64,000 nt of DNA from an uncultured Parolsenella sp. Lineage in GTDB: Bacteria; Actinomycetota; Coriobacteriia; Coriobacteriales; Atopobiaceae. The notes under the pieces were generated by a model. That model saw only the letters and a program-made list of their open reading frames with translations. It did not search any database and was not told the origin of the DNA. Shown here piece by piece: positions 25,513-34,407 of the stretch. Positions within the stretch are counted from its first letter, which is position 1. Each line of letters begins with the position of its first letter. The stretch covers positions 62,001-126,000 of the forward strand of contig CAKUNF010000001.1 in NCBI GenBank assembly GCA_934668375.1, in the 5' to 3' direction. The position numbers were made by a program, and so were the translations under genes.

Positions 25513-27588
25513 ATGGCCGACAAGACCGCGTTCGACTACGTGAACGAGATATGGGGCATCGCGAACTACGTGCGCGACGTGATCCGCCCCGCCGACTACA
25601 ACAAGCTCATCCTTCCCTTCGCGGTGCTGAGGCGCTTCGAGTGCGCACTCGAGCCCACCCGCGCCGCCGTCTGCAGGCAGGTCGCCAAGGGGACCTGGGA
25701 GGACGACGACCCGAAGTACTGCGCCCTGTCGGGCCACTGCTTCTACAACGTGACAAGCTTCACGCTGTCTAACCTCGGCGCTACGAAGACCTGCGACGCC
25801 CTCATGGCCTACGTCAACGGCTTCTCCGTGAACGCTCGCGAGGTCCTCCAGCGCTTCGAGATGCGCCAGACCTGTGAGAAGCTCGACGAGAAGGGCATGC
25901 TCTACGAGGTCTGCACACGCTTCGCCGGGTTTGACCTCGGCCCCGAGGCGGTCTCCGACCGCATGATGACCGACATCTACGAGCACCTCATCCAGCGCTA
26001 CGGCGAGGAGATCTCGCAGGACGCCGAGGACTTCATGACGCCGAAGGACGTCGCCCGCCTCGCCACGACCCTGCTGTTCGCCAACGAGGACACCCTGCTC
26101 AACGCCGACGCCGGCGACATCCGCACCCTCTACGACGGCAGCTGCGGCACCTGCGGCTTCATCTGCGACGCGCTCGACCAGCTCGACGAGTGGCACGACA
26201 GGGGGCACTTCAAGAGCCCCACCAAGATCGTGCCCTACGGCCAGGAGCTCGAGGACGCGACCTGGGCGATGGGCAAGGCCGCGCTCATGCTGCGCAACAT
26301 CGCCGGCGGCTCGGGCGACGTACTCGACCAGATGAACGACCTCTCGGCGGGCATCATGCTCGGCGACACCCTCGACGACGACAAGTTCGAAGGCCGCACC
26401 TTCAACTACCAGCTCACCAACCCGCCCTACGGCAAGGAGTGGAAGAAGGAGAAGGACGCCGTCCTCGAGGAGATGGCCCGAGGCTTCGGCGGCAGGTTCG
26501 GCGCCGGCAAGCCCGACATCGACGACGGAAGCATGCTGTTCATGCAGAACGTCGCGGCGAAGATGGCCCCGCTCGAGGAGGGCGGCGGCAAGGCGGCCAT
26601 CGTGCTCTCCGGGTCACCGCTCTTCAACGGGGACGCGGGAAGCGGACCGTCGAGCATCCGACGGTGGCTCTTCAGCGAGGACCTCGTCGACTGCATCGTC
26701 AAGCTGCCGACCGAGATCTTCTACCGCACGGGCATCGCCACCTACATCTGGGTGCTCAACAACCACAAACCCGACAATCGGAAGGGATACGTCCAGCTCA
26801 TCGACGCCTCAGAGGAGAGGGTGCCGCTCCGCAAGAGCCAGGGGAACAAGCGCTACGAGATCGGCGAGGACCAGGCCGCGTGGGTCGTCCGCACCTACGT
26901 GGACGGCCACGACCACGGGAAGTCGGTCGTCGTCCCGGTCGAGGACTTCATGTACCGCAAGGTGACGACCCAGCGACCGCTGCGCGTCGCCATCGAGCCG
27001 GACACATCCAGGCTCGACGAGCTATTCTCCCTCAGCAAGCCCATGGAGAAGCTGACCGAGGCCAGCCGCGACGCCATTCGGAGATGGGCCGATGAGAACG
27101 AGGGCGAGTCGCTCTCCTACGGGCAGCTCCTCAAAGACATGGACGGCCTCTTCAAGGAGCTCGGGAGCCCGAAGCCCCAGAAGGGGAAGCTCATCGAGAC
27201 CTTTGTGAAGGTATTCGGGCGTCGTGACCCTACCGCTGAGCCGGCCGTCGACGCCAAGGGGAACCCTGTTTTCGACCCAGAGCTCAAGGACTTTGAGAAC
27301 GTGCCTATCGGTATGGGCATCGATGAGTATATGTCCACTGAGGTCCTTCCCTATGCCCCGGACGCCGTCGTGGACGGGTCCGTCACCGACGAGCCGAAGT
27401 TCGACGGCAAGACCGGGCTTACAACCAACCCGCTCGGCGACGGGAAGGTCGGTGTGGTCGGGACATCCGTCTCGTTCAACAGGTACTTCTACAAGTACGA
27501 GAAGCCGCGTGAGCCTGAGGTCATCGCCAAGGAGATCCTCGAGCTTGAGGACGGCCTCGGCTCGCTCATGAGGGGGTTCCTGGCATGA
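25513..27588 (+). CDS. hsdM: Type I restriction-modification DNA methyltransferase subunit
   Basis: A 691-residue M subunit. An N-terminal helical HsdM domain (residues about 10-170) is followed by an N6-adenine methyltransferase fold. Motif I is DGSCGTCGF (near 207), where many relatives have DPxxGTGGF, and motif IV is TNPPYG (near 302). VLSGSPLFNGDAGSGPSSIRRWL and PTEIFYRTGIATYIWVL follow in the usual order. With HsdS it should methylate adenines in the recognition sequence; with HsdR it forms the restriction complex. Start ATG 25513 after AGGGAGG. It overlaps hsdS by 4 bp (ATGA). It is larger than EcoKI HsdM (529 residues) but within the wider family. First gene of the transposon operon. 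Confidence 0.95.
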   Translation: MADKTAFDYVNEIWGIANYVRDVIRPADYNKLILPFAVLRRFECALEPTRAAVCRQVAKGTWEDDDPKYCALSGHCFYNVTSFTLSNLGATKTCDALMAYVNGFSVNAREVLQRFEMRQTCEKLDEKGMLYEVCTRFAGFDLGPEAVSDRMMTDIYEHLIQRYGEEISQDAEDFMTPKDVARLATTLLFANEDTLLNADAGDIRTLYDGSCGTCGFICDALDQLDEWHDRGHFKSPTKIVPYGQELEDATWAMGKAALMLRNIAGGSGDVLDQMNDLSAGIMLGDTLDDDKFEGRTFNYQLTNPPYGKEWKKEKDAVLEEMARGFGGRFGAGKPDIDDGSMLFMQNVAAKMAPLEEGGGKAAIVLSGSPLFNGDAGSGPSSIRRWLFSEDLVDCIVKLPTEIFYRTGIATYIWVLNNHKPDNRKGYVQLIDASEERVPLRKSQGNKRYEIGEDQAAWVVRTYVDGHDHGKSVVVPVEDFMYRKVTTQRPLRVAIEPDTSRLDELFSLSKPMEKLTEASRDAIRRWADENEGESLSYGQLLKDMDGLFKELGSPKPQKGKLIETFVKVFGRRDPTAEPAVDAKGNPVFDPELKDFENVPIGMGIDEYMSTEVLPYAPDAVVDGSVTDEPKFDGKTGLTTNPLGDGKVGVVGTSVSFNRYFYKYEKPREPEVIAKEILELEDGLGSLMRGFLA

Positions 27589-28772
27589 GAGAAATGAAGG
27601 ATAGCGGCGTCGAGTGGATTGCCGAAGTTCCGGAGGAATGGGAAGTAGCACCGATAAAGGCAAGTGTCTCCATAGGACACGGCTCTGACCCAGTCTTAAC
27701 TGGCGATGTCCCAGTTTGGGGTAGCGGCAATGAGCCCTTTAAAACCTGCGGCGAGTACAAGGACGGTCCGACCGTGCTCCTCGGTCGAAAGGGGACGCTC
27801 GATTGTCCACAACTTGTAACTGGCCGCTATTGGAATGTCGATACGGCTTTCGATACAAAGATTGTAGACAGAAAACTGGATTTGAAGTTCTTCTATTACA
27901 CAGCAATCTGCGTTGACATCAAGCCGTACATGACCAACACGGCTAAGCCGAGTATGACCCAATTTGATTGGGGAAATTCGAGGATCCCCCGGCCCCCATT
28001 GTTCGAGCAGCGTCGGATCGTCTCCTACCTCGACGAACGCTGCGCAGCCATCGACGAGGACGTCGCGAAGCGCCGCGAGGTCATCGAGAAGCTCGGGGAG
28101 TACAGGAAGTCCCTCATCGCGCATGTCGTGACGAAGGGGCTCGACCCAAACGCCGAGATGAAGGACAGCGGCGTCGAATGGATCGGCGAAGTGCCGACAA
28201 GCTGGCGTCTTACGAAGATAGGCCAGGTTTATGACCTGCGTAACACGAAAGTCAGCGATTACGACTACGAGCCTTTGTCTGTGACAATGCAGGGCATCGT
28301 TCCCCAGCTCGATACCGCTGCGAAGACTGATGCGCATGATGACAGAAAACTGGTCAAAGAGGGGGACTTTGTAATCAACAGCAGGTCTGACAGGCGCGGC
28401 TCCTGTGGGATAGCTAGACAGGATGGATCCGTCTCCCTTATCAATACGGTGCTTATACCACGAGAAAGTATGGAGCCTCGTTTTTATGATTGGCTGTTCC
28501 ACGCGTCCGTTTTCGCCGACGAGTTCTACAAGAATGGGCATGGAATCGTAGATGATCTTTGGACTACTAAGTGGTCAGAGATGAAGGGCATAACGATTGT
28601 CGAGCCCCCTATAGACGTACAAGCTTCTATCGCCGACTTCCTCGACAAGCGCTGTGCTGCCATCGACGAGGCGATATCGCGCCAGGAGCAGCTCATCGAG
28701 AAGCTCGGTGAGTACCGCAGGTCCATCATCCACCACGCCGTCACCGGCAAGATCGACTGCACGGAGGCATAG
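27585..28772 (+). CDS. hsdS: Type I restriction-modification specificity subunit
   Basis: A 395-residue S subunit that defines the DNA target. It has the classical two-fold design. Each half begins with KDSGVEWI(A/G)EVP (residues about 4-16 and 192-204), continues with a variable target-recognition domain, and ends with a conserved helix containing RCAAIDE...EKLGEYR(K/R)S (residues about 152-180 and 356-384). The two recognition domains (roughly 27,640-28,000 and 28,200-28,610) are more AT-rich than the flanking hsdM and hsdR and have different codon use, as expected for segments exchanged by recombination. ATG overlaps the hsdM stop; hsdR begins 2 bp after its stop. The recognition sequence cannot be read from the protein. 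Confidence 0.94.
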   Translation: MREMKDSGVEWIAEVPEEWEVAPIKASVSIGHGSDPVLTGDVPVWGSGNEPFKTCGEYKDGPTVLLGRKGTLDCPQLVTGRYWNVDTAFDTKIVDRKLDLKFFYYTAICVDIKPYMTNTAKPSMTQFDWGNSRIPRPPLFEQRRIVSYLDERCAAIDEDVAKRREVIEKLGEYRKSLIAHVVTKGLDPNAEMKDSGVEWIGEVPTSWRLTKIGQVYDLRNTKVSDYDYEPLSVTMQGIVPQLDTAAKTDAHDDRKLVKEGDFVINSRSDRRGSCGIARQDGSVSLINTVLIPRESMEPRFYDWLFHASVFADEFYKNGHGIVDDLWTTKWSEMKGITIVEPPIDVQASIADFLDKRCAAIDEAISRQEQLIEKLGEYRRSIIHHAVTGKIDCTEA

Positions 28773-28774
28773 CC

Positions 28775-31700
28775 ATGACACGGGTCGACACTCACTACAC
28801 GAGCAGGCCTGCGACCGCCGTCGAGTACAGCGGGAGGCGCAAGATCCACCAGGAGGACGCCTTCGAGCGCTACATCTCGCGAAAGGTCGCCGGTCTCGCC
28901 GACTCGGGCTGGGAGCTCTCTCCCGACGACACGGGCTTCGACGCGAACGACGCCCTCGTCTTCGACGACTTCGTCGCCTGGCTCGAGAGGACCGCCCCCG
29001 AGAAGCTCGACAAGATGCGCCGCGAGAAGGGCTCCCGCTGGGTCGACCAGCTGAGGCGCGCCCTCGTCAAGAGCCTCGAGAGGAACGGCACCGTCCTCAC
29101 GCTCCGCAAGGGCTTCCAGATGGCCGGCTACCAGACCATCGAGTGCATGGCGGGCTACCCCGACGACGAGCGCGTTCCCGGCGCGCGGGAGCACTACGAC
29201 GCGAACATCCTGCGCTTCATGCACCAGGTCCACTACCAGACCGCGGGGAGCAAGTCGCTCGACTTCGCGCTGTTCGTCAACGGCATCCCCGTCGCCACCG
29301 GCGAGGTCAAGACCGAGCTCACCCAGACGGTGCGCGACGCGATCGACGAGTACGCCGACGACCGCAAACCGATAGAGCCCGACGGAGGCAGGAAGAACCC
29401 CCTGCTCATGTACAAGCGCGGCGCGGTCGTGCACTTCGCCGTGTCCGAGGACGAGGTCTGGATGTGCACGAACCTCGGTCCTTTCCCGAGCAGATCGGCA
29501 AGGCCCCGCTTCCTCCCGTTCAATCTGGGACGAGACGGCGGCGCGGGCAACCCCGACGCACCGGAGGGCGAATACAGGACCCACTACCTGTGGGACACCA
29601 TCCTCCAGCGCGACAACTGGCTGTCCATCTTCGACCGGTTCGTCTTCGAGGAGGTCGAGGACAGGCAGGACGCGACCGGGCGCTGGCGCAAGTCGGCCAC
29701 GCAGATCTTCCCGCGCTACCACCAGTTCGACGCCGAGAGGAAGGTCCTGGCCGATGCGAGGGAGCACGGGCCTGGCCGACGCTACCTCATCGAGCACTCG
29801 GCCGGCTCGGGCAAGACGGAGACGATCTCATGGGCCGCGCACGACCTCGCGAGGCTCCGCCGCGACGACGGCGAGAAGATGTTCTCGAGCGTCGTCGTCG
29901 TCACCGATAGGCTGTCGCTCGACCAGAACATCAAGAAGACGATCTCCCAGCTCTCAAAGGTGACCGGGCAGGTCGTCATGATCGGCCGCGACGAGCGGGG
30001 CAACGCCGTGACGGACGGCTCCAAGAGCTCCCAGCTCGTGGAGGCCCTGCGCCAGAAGAGGGAGATCGTCGTCGTGACCATCCAGACGTTCCTCTACGCC
30101 TGGCCGGACATAGCCGCGCTTCCCGAGCTCGCCGGCGCCGGCTTCGCCGTCATCGTCGACGAGGCCCACAGCTCCCAGGAGGGCAGCAGCGCCGCGTCCC
30201 TCAAGACCGCCTTCAACGCCGCGGCGGACAAGCTGAAGTTCGAGAGGATGCTCGACTTCGACGACGACTCGGACGACGAGTCGGTCATGGACGCCTACTT
30301 CGCGCAGATGCAGGCGAGCAACCTGATGCCGCCGAACGTCTCATTCCTCGCGTTCACAGCGACCCCCAAGGCCGAGACGAAGACCCTCTTCGGAACCCCG
30401 ACCGGCAAGGAGGACGAGGACGGCAACCCCGTCATGGGCAGCTTCCACCTCTACCCGATGCGCCAGGCGATCGATGAGGGCTACATCATCGACCCCATCA
30501 CGGGCTACGTGCCCCTGAGGACGCTCTCGAGGATCGAGGACGAGTCCGAGGGCGCCGACGACAGGCTCGTGGACGAGCGCAGGGCCAAGAGGAAGATCGC
30601 CAAGTGGAGGTCGCTCCACCCTACGAACGTCATGGAAAAGGCCAAGTGGATCATCGACCACTTCGTCGACAACGTGGCGCCGCTCCTCAACGGCGAGGCG
30701 AAGGCCATGATCGTCACCTCCGGGCGCCCCGAGGTGGTGCGCTATAAGTACGCGATCGAGGCATACCTGAGGTCGCGGCCAGACCTCGACCCAGCCAAAG
30801 TGGAGCCAAAGCTGCGCTTCAAGGTGCCCGGGGAGCCGCTCGTCGCCTTCTCCCAGAAGGTGCTGGGCGACAAGTGCGTCCTGCCGGAAGACGAGTACCT
30901 CGAGGACAACCCGTTCGCCCTCATAGAGCGCGGCTACGAGTACACCGAGGCCAACATGAACCCCGCCGGCGAGGGCGCGGTCGAGAGGGCGTTCGACCGT
31001 CCCGAGCGCAGGCTCCTCATCGTCGCGAACAAGTTCCAGACCGGCTTCGACCAGAAGAAGCTCGTGGCCCTCTACGTCGACAAGCCCCTCGGCAACGCGA
31101 TCGAGATCGTCCAGACCTACTCGCGCGTCAACAGGACGTGCCCGGGCAAGGACAAGGTCTTCGTGGTCGACTTCGTGAACGACCCCGAGACGGTGCTCGC
31201 CGCCTTCAAGACCTACGACAAGGGCGCGACCATGAACACCGCGCAGGACCCCAACGTGGTCTACGACCTGAAGGAGGCGCTCGACGCCTCCGACGTGTAC
31301 GCGACGCGGGACGTCGATGAGTTCAGGGAGGCGCTCTACAGGTCGAAGGGCCTCGCCGCGGGCGGCGAGAGCGATTCCTACAGGGCTGCGCTCTACTCCG
31401 CCGTGTCGGGCCCGGCTGAGATCTTCCGGGAGAGGTTCGCCTCGGCCAGAGACTCGTACGAGACGTGGCTGGAGTGCGAGCGCCGCGCCGAGACGGCGGG
31501 CGACAAGGAGGAGGCGGAGAAGGCGAAGCGGAGCGCCGAAGAGGCGGCCGAGGCGGTCGGCGGGCTGATGACGTTCAGGAAGAAGCTCTCGAAGTACTGC
31601 TCCGCGTACACCTTCATGTCCCAGGCGCTCGACTACGGCGACCCAGACCTCGAGGTCTTCTACAGCTTCGCCAAGCTGCTCGGGCACAGGATCGCCGGCA

Positions 31701-32200
31701 CGTCGCTCGAGGACGTCGACGTCCGCGGCCTCGTCCTCAAGGACTTCCGCATCGCCGCGCAAAGGGTCCCGGAGGGGGTCACCGGCGCCGAGCTCATGCC
31801 CATGGGCACCGGAGGCTCCGGAACGGCCCCCAAGCGCGACACCATGGCGAGAATCGTGGAGCGGCTGAACCGCACGTGGGGCGACGAGGGGGACCCGCTC
31901 GTGAAGGCCCGCGCCGTCAACGCCGTCTCCGACGTCGTCGCCGCCGACGCCGTGACGAACACCCAGATAACGAACACCAACAACACCAAGGAGGCCGTGC
32001 TCGCCGACGGGCGGCTGCGCAACATCGTCATCAGGGCACTCATGTCGATGATGAGCAACGAGCTGGGCGACCTCGCCGAGCAGGCGCTCGACGACCCGCA
32101 GGCGATCGAGCCCCTGGCGAACCAGGTCTACGACCTCATCGCTGCGGGCAAGCGCTACGACATCGCCGAGCTCGCCTCGTACCTCTCGAAGGGCGAGTGA
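28775..32200 (+). CDS. hsdR: Type I restriction enzyme translocase/nuclease subunit
   Basis: A 1,141-residue R subunit (family about 1,000-1,100). The N terminus contains the nuclease core: FALFVNGIPVATGEVKTEL holds the ExK of a PD-(D/E)xK site near residue 175. A superfamily 2 helicase motor follows: Walker A HSAGSGKTETI (near 341), DEAH box VIVDEAHSSQEG (near 461), motif III FTATPK (near 528) and motif VI region VQTYSRVNRTCPGK (near 785). The C-terminal helical part should dock on HsdM. It translocates DNA and cuts unmodified targets. ATG at 28775 lies 2 bp after hsdS; the transposase starts 1 bp after its stop, so all should share one transcript. Confidence 0.95.
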   Translation: MTRVDTHYTSRPATAVEYSGRRKIHQEDAFERYISRKVAGLADSGWELSPDDTGFDANDALVFDDFVAWLERTAPEKLDKMRREKGSRWVDQLRRALVKSLERNGTVLTLRKGFQMAGYQTIECMAGYPDDERVPGAREHYDANILRFMHQVHYQTAGSKSLDFALFVNGIPVATGEVKTELTQTVRDAIDEYADDRKPIEPDGGRKNPLLMYKRGAVVHFAVSEDEVWMCTNLGPFPSRSARPRFLPFNLGRDGGAGNPDAPEGEYRTHYLWDTILQRDNWLSIFDRFVFEEVEDRQDATGRWRKSATQIFPRYHQFDAERKVLADAREHGPGRRYLIEHSAGSGKTETISWAAHDLARLRRDDGEKMFSSVVVVTDRLSLDQNIKKTISQLSKVTGQVVMIGRDERGNAVTDGSKSSQLVEALRQKREIVVVTIQTFLYAWPDIAALPELAGAGFAVIVDEAHSSQEGSSAASLKTAFNAAADKLKFERMLDFDDDSDDESVMDAYFAQMQASNLMPPNVSFLAFTATPKAETKTLFGTPTGKEDEDGNPVMGSFHLYPMRQAIDEGYIIDPITGYVPLRTLSRIEDESEGADDRLVDERRAKRKIAKWRSLHPTNVMEKAKWIIDHFVDNVAPLLNGEAKAMIVTSGRPEVVRYKYAIEAYLRSRPDLDPAKVEPKLRFKVPGEPLVAFSQKVLGDKCVLPEDEYLEDNPFALIERGYEYTEANMNPAGEGAVERAFDRPERRLLIVANKFQTGFDQKKLVALYVDKPLGNAIEIVQTYSRVNRTCPGKDKVFVVDFVNDPETVLAAFKTYDKGATMNTAQDPNVVYDLKEALDASDVYATRDVDEFREALYRSKGLAAGGESDSYRAALYSAVSGPAEIFRERFASARDSYETWLECERRAETAGDKEEAEKAKRSAEEAAEAVGGLMTFRKKLSKYCSAYTFMSQALDYGDPDLEVFYSFAKLLGHRIAGTSLEDVDVRGLVLKDFRIAAQRVPEGVTGAELMPMGTGGSGTAPKRDTMARIVERLNRTWGDEGDPLVKARAVNAVSDVVAADAVTNTQITNTNNTKEAVLADGRLRNIVIRALMSMMSNELGDLAEQALDDPQAIEPLANQVYDLIAAGKRYDIAELASYLSKGE

Positions 32201-32201
32201 G

Positions 32202-33581
32202 ATGGGCACAACCGGTTGCGTGGAGGAGCTGCTCGGTGTCCGCGACTGCGCCCTCGTCGGCAGCTCGACGGAGGTCTCGGGGGGTCGCAGGCTACAGCGC
32301 TTCGAGCTCAGGTACTGCGGCCCCATGCCGTCCGCATGCCCCTCCTGCGGCGGCGTCATGCACAGCCACGGGACAAGGAGCATGGGCGTGGTCTCCACCC
32401 CGCACCTGGGCGCCCCGACGAGGCTCGACATCGAGTTCCCGCGGATGCGCTGCCCATCATGCGGCTATGTGTGGCGTCCCGAGATAGGCGGGGTCGACGA
32501 GGACCACCGGATGACGGAGGCCGCCTACGCCGACATCGCGCAGCGCTCCCTGCGCCTGACCTTCCGCGAGGTCGCGGAGGAATACCCGCTCTCCCACGTC
32601 ACCGTCAAGAACGTCTTCGAGGACTACGTCCGGGAGAACGCGGCGAGGCTGCGCTTCAAGGTTCCCGCCTTCCTCGGGATCGACGAGAAGAACCTGAAGC
32701 GGGTAGGGATGGTTACGGTCATTACCGACCTGGAGCACAGGACCGTCTTCGACATGGTGCCCGGAAGGACCCAGGCAGACCTCGACGCCTACTTCTCGAA
32801 GCTGGGCGGGCTCGACCGGGTCCAGTGGGTCTCGAGCGACATGTACCGCCCGTTCTGGAAGAGCATCGCCAGGTACACACCGAACGCCACCTGGGTCATC
32901 GACCACTTCCATGTCGTCAAGGGCGCCAACGAGGCCCTGGACGCGGTGCGAAAGGGGCTCCAGGGAACGCTCGACAGGAAGGGCCGGCTCGAGCTCAAGA
33001 AGGGTCTCGCCTACGCGCTCAGAAAGCGCACTCGCGACCTGAGCCCCTACGAGGCCTCCGCCCTCCGCGAGCTGCGGTCCGACCCATCCTACGCGACTCT
33101 AATGACTGCTTACGACCTCAAGGAGGACTTCTTCGACATCTACGACGAGAACCCCACCTCGCGCAGCGACGCCGAGGCCACGTTCGACGAATGGCGGTCC
33201 TCCATCCCGGAAGACAGGGAATTCGATCCCTTCAGGGCACTCGCCAGGACCGTGGAGAACCATCGCGAGTTCATCTTCAACTACTGGGACTGCCCGAGCC
33301 GCATCTCGAACGGCTACACCGAGTGCGCCAACAGGCTCATCAACGAGACCGATATGAGGGGCCGCGGCTATTCCTTCGACACGCTACGCGCCCGCACGCT
33401 CTACCGCAGGCAGAACCTCGACCGCATCATCGCGAGTAACGGCCTCACCATAGGGCCTCGCATCGACGGCCCGGGGCCGCTCTTCGTGACAGAGCCCGAC
33501 CGCGATAGCGAGACAGTCGACGAGTTCATAGACCCGAGGTCGGGAGTAATGGTCGACGCGACGACGGGAGAGGTCCTTTGA
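32202..33581 (+). CDS. ISL3-family DDE transposase
   Basis: A 459-residue transposase. An N-terminal zinc finger (CPSCGG...H..G near 46-56 and CPSCGYVW near 84-91) is followed by a helix-turn-helix region (FREVAEEYPLSHVTVKNVF). The RNase H-like catalytic domain has Asp161 (GIDEKN), Asp213 (SSDMYRPF) and Glu374 (NGYTECANRLI), with WVIDHFHVVKGANEA between them, the typical ISL3 arrangement. All three acidic residues are present, so it should be active. Family members act on terminal repeats and make 8-bp target duplications, as seen around this element. The gene starts 1 bp after hsdR, which is unusual for a transposase and implies co-expression with the restriction genes. Confidence 0.94.
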   Translation: MGTTGCVEELLGVRDCALVGSSTEVSGGRRLQRFELRYCGPMPSACPSCGGVMHSHGTRSMGVVSTPHLGAPTRLDIEFPRMRCPSCGYVWRPEIGGVDEDHRMTEAAYADIAQRSLRLTFREVAEEYPLSHVTVKNVFEDYVRENAARLRFKVPAFLGIDEKNLKRVGMVTVITDLEHRTVFDMVPGRTQADLDAYFSKLGGLDRVQWVSSDMYRPFWKSIARYTPNATWVIDHFHVVKGANEALDAVRKGLQGTLDRKGRLELKKGLAYALRKRTRDLSPYEASALRELRSDPSYATLMTAYDLKEDFFDIYDENPTSRSDAEATFDEWRSSIPEDREFDPFRALARTVENHREFIFNYWDCPSRISNGYTECANRLINETDMRGRGYSFDTLRARTLYRRQNLDRIIASNGLTIGPRIDGPGPLFVTEPDRDSETVDEFIDPRSGVMVDATTGEVL

Positions 33582-34288
33582 GCGAAAAAACGAGGCTCGA
33601 CGAGATAGCCGCGTGGAGGCCGAGGGCTTCGGCGGGGGTAAGAAGCGATGCCAACGAGTACGGCTTCCCAACTGTGATCTACCGCACGCCCAGTAGGCTC
33701 GTTGAGGAATGCGAGGAGGCATTCGACGCGGGCTTGCTCCTAGCAGCACTGAGCCTCGTTGTGACCATTCCGGACGTCTGTGCGAACATCTCTGAGGTGA
33801 AGTATCTCGATTGGTGCGAGGAATACCTGAAGCTACCCAACAGCGGCGAAAAGATGGTTGCTGCGCGCAAAGAGCAAAAAACGGAGGAAGAAATCTCCGA
33901 GGCGTTAGATGCCATAACGGCTCGCGGCATTTTCACAGCCTCAGATCTCTACCAGCTACGCTGCGCTGTTGTCCATGCCGGGTCCTCGGTAATCGAGGGC
34001 AAGGGCAAAGATTACAGCCCCTATAAGGTCATCGGTGTATGCATCCAGGGCGACGAGCACGGAATCGTCGCGAGCTACGGGCATGCAGGATCCGGGGTGG
34101 GGTGTCAAAGGAGCTGCGCATTCGATTGCGTAGTCAAGCTCGAGGGCCTCATCTCCCTTATGGCGAAGGGAGTGCGTGCCTTCATCGAGGAGGAACCTGC
34201 ACGAGACCACGAGTACTCGATTGGCAAAGGGTTCGACCGCAGCGGCGTGACGGATTTCCGACCTTTGAACCCACCATCGGTTTGTTAA
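33578..34288 (+). CDS. Small protein with HEPN-like R-x4-H motif, transposon passenger
   Basis: A 236-residue protein I cannot name. Residues about 125-140 read DLYQLRCAVVHAGSSVI, where R-C-A-V-V-H fits the R-x4-6-H motif of HEPN-superfamily ribonucleases, which are frequent in toxin-antitoxin and phage-defence loci. The preceding helix-rich region (LVEECEEAFDAGLLLAALSLVVTIPDVCANI) fits an all-alpha HEPN fold. The start TTG overlaps the transposase stop (TTGA), so translation is probably coupled to the transposase. GC content is lower than in hsdR. It could be a toxin, an abortive-infection effector or a transposition accessory protein; no antitoxin partner is seen. The motif is weak evidence alone. 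Confidence 0.6.
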   Translation: MSEKTRLDEIAAWRPRASAGVRSDANEYGFPTVIYRTPSRLVEECEEAFDAGLLLAALSLVVTIPDVCANISEVKYLDWCEEYLKLPNSGEKMVAARKEQKTEEEISEALDAITARGIFTASDLYQLRCAVVHAGSSVIEGKGKDYSPYKVIGVCIQGDEHGIVASYGHAGSGVGCQRSCAFDCVVKLEGLISLMAKGVRAFIEEEPARDHEYSIGKGFDRSGVTDFRPLNPPSVC

Positions 34289-34402
34289 GCTATTGGTTGG
34301 ATTTGCCTACATGATATTTGTAAAATTTCTGGTTGAAAGTTAAAGACCCCCACGCCAAACAATCAACCAGCAACTTAACAATTTCCAACCAGTTATTTTA
34401 CA
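34283..34402. repeat. Right-end cluster of four 18-bp repeats
   Basis: Copies at 34283-34300 (TGTTAAGCTATTGGTTGG) and 34319-34336 (TGTAAAATTTCTGGTTGA) point the same way as the left-end set. Copies at 34363-34380 and 34385-34402 are inverted. The outer inverted pair mirrors the outer left pair in type and spacing (21-22 bp). The first copy overlaps the end of the HEPN-like gene. Confidence 0.88.
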
Positions 34403-34407
34403 TACCC
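34385..34407 (-). repeat. Right terminal inverted repeat
   Basis: Reverse complement of the left end with one mismatch in 23 bp. It ends CATACCC directly against the target duplication. Confidence 0.93.

Larger units (their letters stand above)
25359..34407. mobile_element. 9-kb ISL3-type transposon carrying a type I restriction-modification system
   Basis: The element is 9,049 bp. Its ends are 23-bp inverted repeats (25359-25381 and 34385-34407), 22/23 identical, beginning GGGTATGTAAAATAA. It is flanked by a perfect 8-bp duplication TTTGTTTG. Inside are five genes on the plus strand: hsdM, hsdS, hsdR, an ISL3-family transposase and a HEPN-motif-like protein. Eight copies of an 18-bp repeat (TGTWAARTNNYTGGTTGR) lie near the ends. 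The ends are AT-rich against a GC-rich genome. All genes appear open and the duplication is undamaged, so the insertion is probably recent and the element intact. It sits between a glycosyltransferase gene and guaB without breaking either. Confidence 0.93.

Noticed and set aside
25359-34407. Integrated plasmid or integrative conjugative element instead of a transposon
   Set aside because: There is no integrase, relaxase or replication gene, and the boundaries are inverted repeats with an 8-bp duplication, not a tRNA attachment site.
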